A stretch of DNA of 64,000 bases from Clavulina sp. PMI_390 (taxonomy: Eukaryota; Basidiomycota; Agaricomycetes; Cantharellales; Hydnaceae): positions 13,611 to 77,610 of the forward strand of contig WIDE01000056.1 of NCBI GenBank assembly GCA_015039315.1, written 5' to 3'. Of this stretch, positions 57,924-64,000 are shown one piece after another (the first letter of the stretch is position 1; each line of letters opens with the position of its first letter). A program made the position numbers and the translations under genes. Under the pieces are notes generated by a model, which did not search any database, was not told the origin of the DNA, and was given only the letters and a program-made list of their open reading frames with translations.

Positions 57924-59396
57924 TCATCTTTCAGTGCGTCTGTTATCCTGAGATAATGCAAGGGATCTCAGCATGATCGACAGCAAGATTGGTTTGACCA
58001 CATACTTCTTGAGCAGCGCATAAGAGCTCGGTTCTGTTGTTACGGCAATACCTCTTGCCGCGAAGGTGGCGCTAACCTGTGCCAATACCTGCGGATGAGC
58101 CGCATAAGTTGCAACAAGGTATTCTGCAAGGTATGCGGCAGCCCCAGCAGCTGCCGTGTTACGAAGTGTCTCGTAGATGTACCGCCCCACGGTTGCTTCT
58201 GCGAACTGGGCTCTCAGCTGCGGATCCTCGATCTTAGCGGCTACTTTAGACTCGACAAATATGCCCAATCCTGTGGTGGCAGCTGCGCCAATAGCAGCAC
58301 CAATTGAGGCACTGACTAAAGAGCTAATTGTAACACCGAGTGCGGCACCAATTTCAGGAGCAGCTGCGACGGCACCCATGATGCAGAGCATGATACCAAC
58401 GCAGACGATTGTTGAATTCCCAGACAAGGCTAAAGCTCTTAGGGCATGATCCTGGGAAATCGACGGAGTCAGGCAACACGCTTTCGTGGATCAAACTCGC
58501 TTTCACTTACCGCATTATCAGCATGATGGTGCAAAAACGATACCAACAACCCAGCGAACGGGACCCTTTCTAAAGTGTGTGCGATTACCCCATCTCTATC
58601 GAATGGACCGTCGCTACAAATAGCAAAAAGCGAATTTTAGAAGGCACATAGGAGGGAAGGATAGAACTCACTGCCTCTCGAACACAAAGGAACCTTGGCG
58701 AACCAGAATGCATGGCGTCAAATCAACCGAAGCCCAGCCATAGTCCACAAAGTCCTCATGACACTCTGCCTTGAGAACAACGGAGCCGCCCGAAAGATCG
58801 AGCGAGATTTTGCGAGATGTAGAAGAGAAACCCCCACTCCCTGACACCAGACTCGCATCGTCATTTCCATAGTAGTCATTAAGATCGATAGATGACCAGT
58901 GTAATAGCCCATCAGTACCTATACAGAGGCCATTGAGTACGGTTCCTTTCAGCATGAAGCACGAGCTGGAGTTTAGCAGGGATTCCATTCTATGTCATGG
59001 TAACATCGGTGAGTCGTTGCTACTAGCGTTCGCTTTGATGAAGTAACATTACGGTCTGACAAACGTTAAAACCCCTTCTTTGTTTGCAACGTAGAGGTTG
59101 AGGTTGAAGGAGCGGTGAGCGGTAATCTTGTTCGTAAGGTATTCGTTGATGATTGCGCTGCGATGCATACGGCCCGAGTATAGGTCGGCGCTCAATATTC
59201 CGTTGCTGAGCATAATGTTGCTTGCGAAAGTAGAGAAACCTGAGTGGTTGATGGAGAAGGTGCCTTTGAAATTGCCGATGTGCAAATCCAAATCAAGGGA
59301 TGAAGATCTCCAAGAATTATCGGACAAGCATTGGCATTCGGCTGTTAGGATTGCGCCATTGATTTGGATATTTCTGGAATTGGCTAGGAATGCCAT
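57924..59396 (-). CDS. Double CVNH lectin fused to glycine-rich hydrophobic domain
   Basis: Cyanovirin-N homology (CVNH) domains bind high-mannose glycans. Four exons join in phase: 59053-59396, 58672-58989, 58511-58613 and 57924-58451 (1293 nt, 430 aa). Domain 1 (residues ~5-110) shows NSRNIQINGAILTAECQCL, WRSSSLDLDLHIGN and FASNIMLSNGILSADL. Domain 2 (~118-218) shows FMLKGTVLNGLCIG, WSSIDLNDYYGN and ISLDLSGGSVVLKAEC. A linker (VPFAGLLVSFLHHHADNADH) leads to a C-terminal region of about 170 residues rich in Ala, Gly, Ile and Val with small-residue spacing (GAALGVTI..., GAAIGAAATTGLGIF), like glycine zippers able to enter membranes. There is no signal peptide. The hydrophobic part is unassigned. 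A lectin-guided membrane-active protein is a reasonable hypothesis. Confidence 0.75.
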
Positions 59397-60820
59397 ATTG
59401 TAGGGCGGATATTGGTATCAGCTGTGGGGGATGTCAATGTTTGGGAGCGATAAGGAGCCAGCGATGGTGTATAAATACTGAGGAGGCCCTTTCCTGTTCA
59501 GGGAGCTGGATTTGTAAGCCGCGTTGATTGCGCCGAGTAACAGGGCCGGCCACTTTCAGGGCGGTTCCTTGGACATGTGATCATTTCCTGCAAACAAGAC
59601 CAAGTTGACTACGTTTCATCAAGATAGCAAGGATACACACTCAAGGAAAATCTTAAGTGCTTCCACCTCAAGTAAATCCCTGCAATCAGAGTGGAGTATC
59701 ATCACAGGCGCAAAAATCCTTCTCCCAACCCCCCGCCGGAATTTTAGCGCATAGAAGAGAACAGCATCAAAGCATACCTGGACGAAGATCAGGGGAAAAG
59801 ACGTCTTGTCAGATTTGTGGTGGCCATGACGCCGTACCTGATTGATCAAAGGCACTTGACAGCCATGCTGTCCTATACAAATATGGCACAATTATTGCCC
59901 CTTAGACCAGGCACAATTTCTGCACCCCATCACTCCGTAGCAACAATATCATAGAATTTAATCCACGCAAGAGCTCAATCGGCTGACAGGCACTCAAGCT
60001 GCATTTGGCTTGTCGTCGCTGACAATGGAGACCAAGCCTCGAGATGATCAAGACCTGAGTGAAACGAAAGAAAGGGATGTTAATGCAAGCCGGGTGAGGG
60101 TTCTGCTTGATCACTTCATAAGCCTGTAGACGAGTCGGAGTATGGTAGGATAGCAGATCTGGCCCTCAGCCCCACATGAACACGTTCTTGAGGCCGTATC
60201 GCTAGTGTGAGCCTGTGGACAGCTCAGGCTGTCCTCGACTATAAAGGAGGGGCTGTAGACGCTGATTCTTTGATTTGGAGCGATAATAATGCTGTTTGCT
60301 GGAGCGTGATCAGCCTCCACCTTACGGCTTCTGTATACATCAACCCGCGATATTTTCAAAATCGAGCGACAAAGTCAATTCAATCACAGTGTACTGTTGC
60401 GAGGCTACCGTGAATCTAGAGAAAACTCCCGAGGCACCACCACAAACATATAACTCGAAACATTTTCGAATCGAACGAATGGGCTTGGCATTCCGCTTTC
60501 GTCAGGCGCCAGTGTGGCCGTAGGTGGAGGTAGTCGGCGGCTGGGTGCTTGCCGTCGATCAATGCTGAGATCAGTAATTAATAAAGCCATAAAATATCCT
60601 GAGGCTGGTTAGAATGTCTGTGAACTTTCATTGGAACCCGTGACTGTGGCACACCTGAGAGTTGATACTGAGGAGATCAGACCCGCTCCCGAGCCCCGAC
60701 TGGTGGGTCTGCTATCACGCCATTCCTCAACAATAATTACAAACCAACGCCAGGTCACGATTCCCAAGTCCAAGTCACGATTCTGTGTGTCCTTCCCTCG
60801 GAGTGCAAATGGACACCGTT
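59397..60820. other. Intergenic upstream of CVNH gene
   Basis: A GTATAAATAC element near 59470 lies about 75 bp before the CVNH start. The rest holds only short unrecognised frames on both strands. Confidence 0.4.
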
Positions 60821-60871
60821 GGAGGCAATAGCGTGGGACTCACGTGACGTGAGTCCCACGCTATTGCCTCC
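60821..60871. repeat. Perfect 51-bp palindrome (25-bp arms, 1-nt centre)
   Basis: The left arm 60821-60845 is the exact reverse complement of 60847-60871, with a single G between them. The centre reads ACTCACGTGACGTGAGT. Perfection over 25 bp is unlikely by chance. It could be a joined pair of terminal inverted repeats from an excised or deleted transposon, a cruciform-forming site or a short hairpin transcript. Confidence 0.9.
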
Positions 60872-61657
60872 TCATTCGGCACTTCCATACCAGCCTTGCT
60901 AGGGTCTCAACCTTGCATACCCTTAATTTACGACTGATTTCCATAATATAATACCCATGTACACCAGGTTTCAAGCGTCTTTGGGGCTGGGATGGGAAGG
61001 CGACAAGAAAAAAGGACACATTCCCTCCACTCCAGAAATCTTCTGGCGATCAAATGTACCAAATTGCCAATCAACTGGCGCAGGGAATTTCATGTATGTA
61101 TGGAGCGGGACAGCTCAATAGCATGGCGAAGGTTGAAGCAGTTGCATAGCCTGAGTAAGTGTACTCTAAGAAGTATTGTACAGAGGGATTGTAGTTACGG
61201 CTGAGTAAACGAGGAGATAAAATTATAGTAATGGCGAAATAGGGCCCACTCTGTGCACTGCTAAAATCGAGAGGGGGGGAGGGGAAATACAATAATGTCA
61301 AGCTTGAGCTGAGGCAAATGCCGCAATACTGGAAACGGCAGGCACTATGATAAAAAGTGATCACCAAGCCGATGGGCTGGTGGGCTTCAGAATTGGAGTC
61401 GTGATTTGCTACACAGACCTTGAATTTCATTTGTTTGCGAAAAATGGGCTGATAGTCTGCTGGAGGCTAATCAATGGGGTTGCATATTCGATTCGGTGTG
61501 CCTGGCTCAATGTACTGGTAACTCCCAGCAGACTCTCAGGGATTTAACTCCTGTCAATTGAGCGGCGATCATGAGCTTAGGCGGTAACTTCGGAGTGCTT
61601 GATCCACTACGTGTCTTGGATTAAGTCGAAGAGAGCGGAATCCTTACAACTTTTTTA
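60872..61657. other. Intergenic, no gene seen
   Basis: Only short unrecognised frames are present on either strand. Confidence 0.4.
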
Positions 61658-63150
61658 ATCCAACCAAGCATCCACAGCAACCATGTCTTTCTCAACTCTT
61701 CCTCAATACCGCCCCGCTGGGTGCAGGTAGATGTGAGACCTCTCAGTTTATGCCTATGCGCATTTGGTAGATCGGTGTATGAGTCAACAAGGACTTACAC
61801 GAACGCGGTCTATTGAATTAAAAATTAAATCTACATATACTCTCAGCATGTTAATCGTTAGTCTTCGGCACAACATAAGCGTTCACCCAACCTCACCCGA
61901 CGACAACTCCCCCGCACCTAAAAATCTCCTGGAGAAGCAGATTCGCCGTGAATCTTATTAATTCATGTTGATTTTCTATGACCCAGGAGGCGTGGGTACC
62001 TCGGAGATTAGGCAGCAATGGAGTGTGGCGCAATGGGAAGTGATCTACTGTACTGGAACGACCTTACTTAGTAAGTTCAGTCACGGGTCACAGCCCCTTC
62101 TGAACTGAACTTGTGCCTATGGTCACTAGTCACAGAAGTCGTCCACAAGTGGGAGCTTATAAAATAGTCAAAATTCCGAAAAATAAAAAGAAAAATCAAC
62201 TAAAATCATAGAAACTTGTCGGAGTATCAGAGGGCCATATGTGACAGTAAACCACTGATTTGTCTTCATGGATTCCTTATCGAGTCTTGTCGCGCGAGTT
62301 CTGTGCCACCTCATTTGAAGCTAGTCCTCAGACTATTGGTAAGTCGTCGCTGCCGATCCCACAACAATTTCAAATTCAGCCAAGGGTCTCTAGCGAAACG
62401 CACACACTGCCCAACTTTTCGTATTTGACGGCTTTGTGGATGTCCTGGAGCTACGGATGGGGCTCCGGGGTCTCGTACTGGATGGATTGCCGCTCCCAGT
62501 TTGGGCAGATCCCAGACTGGTCACAGGTCACAAACGGGCTTGAACTGGTGAACTAGTGCCTTTTGATCGTGAACTGGGTGACAGGTCACAACCCGTGAAC
62601 TTAAGGTCGTTCCCGTACAGTACATAAACTTAGCCATAAATTGCGGTGTGCATTAGCGTTAAGTTACAGATTGGACATTAGAGGATGGCTTCAGAACTAT
62701 GTGAAACACAATTGAGGAATGAGTAGGCCAAGCAGCATATATACCCTAAATAGTGAACGACAGAAAGGAAGTCACGTTTCATAGCTGAATCTTCAATGCC
62801 CTTCATAATTGGCGCTGGGAAGTTATCTCCAGCCATTGATTGGTCAGCAAGGTCCAAGCAAGCAAGAAAAATCAACCAGCTGAGCACCTAATTTGTTGAA
62901 TCTCTAATGATGCCTTTGCTCGTAGCCAAGGAGCTTTGGAAATGATCTTGCCCGTATATGATATGAGTTTGGCTCAACCCGAGTCTCTGAAAAGAAGCAC
63001 CTAGAGATTCATAGACCAGGCAAATCCGGCGGAAGAATAGGTCTAAGATAATTTCGAAATGTGGCTTGATTATAGGTCAGAGGTGAAGTGCTAGCTATCG
63101 GGTAATAATAGAGTAAGATCTTGACGTATCAACGCCGGCCCACGTATATT
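61658..63150 (+). repeat. Dispersed repeat, copy 2 (split by MITE)
   Basis: This is similar to 55420-56365 in two blocks, 61658-62047 and 62621-63150, which are contiguous in copy 1. The interruption is a 573-bp element with inverted termini. Divergence between the copies is substantial, so the duplication is old. Confidence 0.75.
62048..62620. mobile_element. MITE-like element, TA target duplication (573 bp)
   Basis: The termini are inverted repeats: 62048-62066 matches the reverse complement of 62602-62620 at 18 of 19 bases (CTGTAC, T or G, GGAACGACCTTA). Weaker complementarity continues inward (GTTCACGGG motifs). TA flanks both ends (62046-62047 and 62621-62622), and the empty site in repeat copy 1 (55827) carries one TA. 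TA duplication points to a Tc1/mariner-type non-autonomous element. No transposase is encoded. Confidence 0.85.
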
Positions 63151-63226
63151 TGTAGGCTGGGATGGGCATGAATAGAGCGTATAGTAGCCCAAACTGAATG
63201 AGCTTAAAGGCACACTAAAACTATAT

Positions 63227-63858
63227 GGAAAAAGCTATTCGATACCCCCCAGGTGTTCCCACCCCCCCCCCCCCCTCCGGCCCGAGAGGATCCGGCGATA
63301 AACCCTGCACGGGGAGGGGTGGTAGCTATCGAGTACACCCGTGATCCGCAGGGTCAAGAGCGACGAGCGTTCACCACATCAGTGATTGACCAAAACGCCA
63401 TTGTAGATCCTAGAATGCAATGCTGATATCCGTAATAAATAAAGCTTTTATCAGAGTATTAGACACAATAATGGACATGATGATATATTGGCTGAATTAT
63501 TCCGTAGTTTGGTTCACAGGGCTCCTTTGGAGCTGATGAGTGACGGGCTAAGACGAGCATGAGAACTCTTCCGCCCTACGCTTATCGAAGACCCTGTGAC
63601 GCAACATAGCTGAACGAGTCAGCACTTGAGCGCTCAGATCTTGTCGTGCGCGGATCAGAATGTCGATCTTGAGGTTGGTCCATCATTTATCACACGGTAT
63701 TTGACCTACAATGAGGGGGTACTCAAACCCCCTAGGGGAGGAGGAGGAGGAGTTTATTCGGAGCCGAATCCCGGCCCTATATCCAAACCTGTAGTACGCT
63801 ACATAGTAATACAGTTTGGGAGGTGGTAACACCTGGGGGGTGCCAAATAGCTTTTCCC
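63227..63858. mobile_element. MITE-like element, 9-bp target duplication (632 bp)
   Basis: The 37-bp termini 63227-63263 and 63822-63858 are inverted repeats matching at 32 of 37 positions, with the core CCCCCCAGGTGTT. The direct repeat AAACTATAT flanks the element (63218-63226 and 63859-63867). A 9-bp duplication suggests Mutator-like mobilisation, although an 8-bp hAT-type site is possible. The interior has a run of 14 Cs (63262-63275) next to the left terminus and no transposase frame. Confidence 0.8.
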
Positions 63859-63867
63859 AAACTATAT

Positions 63868-64000
63868 TGATCCTATTCAGTCAAATAAGCGCCTTATTGT
63901 GATTTTGACGGCAGCAAAGATCCACCTAGATTTGTTTCAGTCTCGTCGAACGCATGTGATGCTGTTGAGATCCTTCTAGCCAAGGCTCCTGCACGCATCG
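63868..64000. other. Window end, no feature seen
   Basis: No gene or repeat is recognised in the last stretch after the second MITE-like element. Confidence 0.4.

Noticed and set aside
62260..62556. A 98-residue frame inside the TA-flanked MITE
   Set aside because: It has no transposase signature (no DDE/D-type motif, too short) and overlaps the subterminal region. Elements of this size are non-autonomous.

Overview
The window is nuclear DNA of a filamentous basidiomycete. Genes are split by many short GT-AG introns (about 50-70 bp), and housekeeping proteins are of fungal type: velvet regulator, Hpc2/ubinuclein, Def1, Kar5, Qcr2 and long-chain acyl-CoA synthetase. A 144-residue ricin-B-type lectin resembling the Rhizoctonia solani agglutinin, and families of small secreted cysteine-rich proteins, suggest an Agaricomycete of the Rhizoctonia/Ceratobasidium type. 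That species-level guess is inference. One run of 468 Ns shows this is a scaffold of a draft assembly.

Layout. 1-4.2 kb: a KAR5/Tht1-like karyogamy gene (+). 4.6-6.9 kb: a small secreted 8-cysteine protein (-) and a decayed member of an unrecognised family, called here the IAPPRT family (-). 7.8-17.6 kb: four related helical genes, three in tandem (-) and one inverted (+). Two have a complete coiled-coil / hydrophobic-hairpin / coiled-coil plan like alpha-helical pore-forming proteins; one is probably broken and one has lost most of the hairpin. 18.6-37.7 kb: a housekeeping block, all on the minus strand: Hpc2/ubinuclein (with the gap), velvet regulator, Qcr2, acyl-CoA synthetase. The velvet and Qcr2 genes have unusually long introns. 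39.4-49.4 kb: an accessory block with a Copia remnant, two more secreted cysteine-rich genes, three more IAPPRT genes (two intact), and a ricin-B lectin with decayed tandem copies. 50.8-54.8 kb: DEF1. 55-64 kb: repeats, a truncated copy of the DEF1 3' end, a gene fusing two cyanovirin-N-type lectin domains to a glycine-rich hydrophobic region, two MITE-like elements with target-site duplications, and a perfect 51-bp palindrome.

The conserved genes are islands in rapidly duplicating accessory DNA. The pair 'IAPPRT gene then cysteine-rich secreted gene' occurs at about 5-7 kb and again, inverted, at 41-43 kb with a conserved promoter block, so it was copied as a unit. Lectins, secreted cysteine-rich proteins and pore-former-like helical proteins together look like a defence, antagonism or effector repertoire; this is inference. 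The strongest candidates for an undescribed system are the helical cluster and the IAPPRT family. Intact members of both begin with a PPxY motif.
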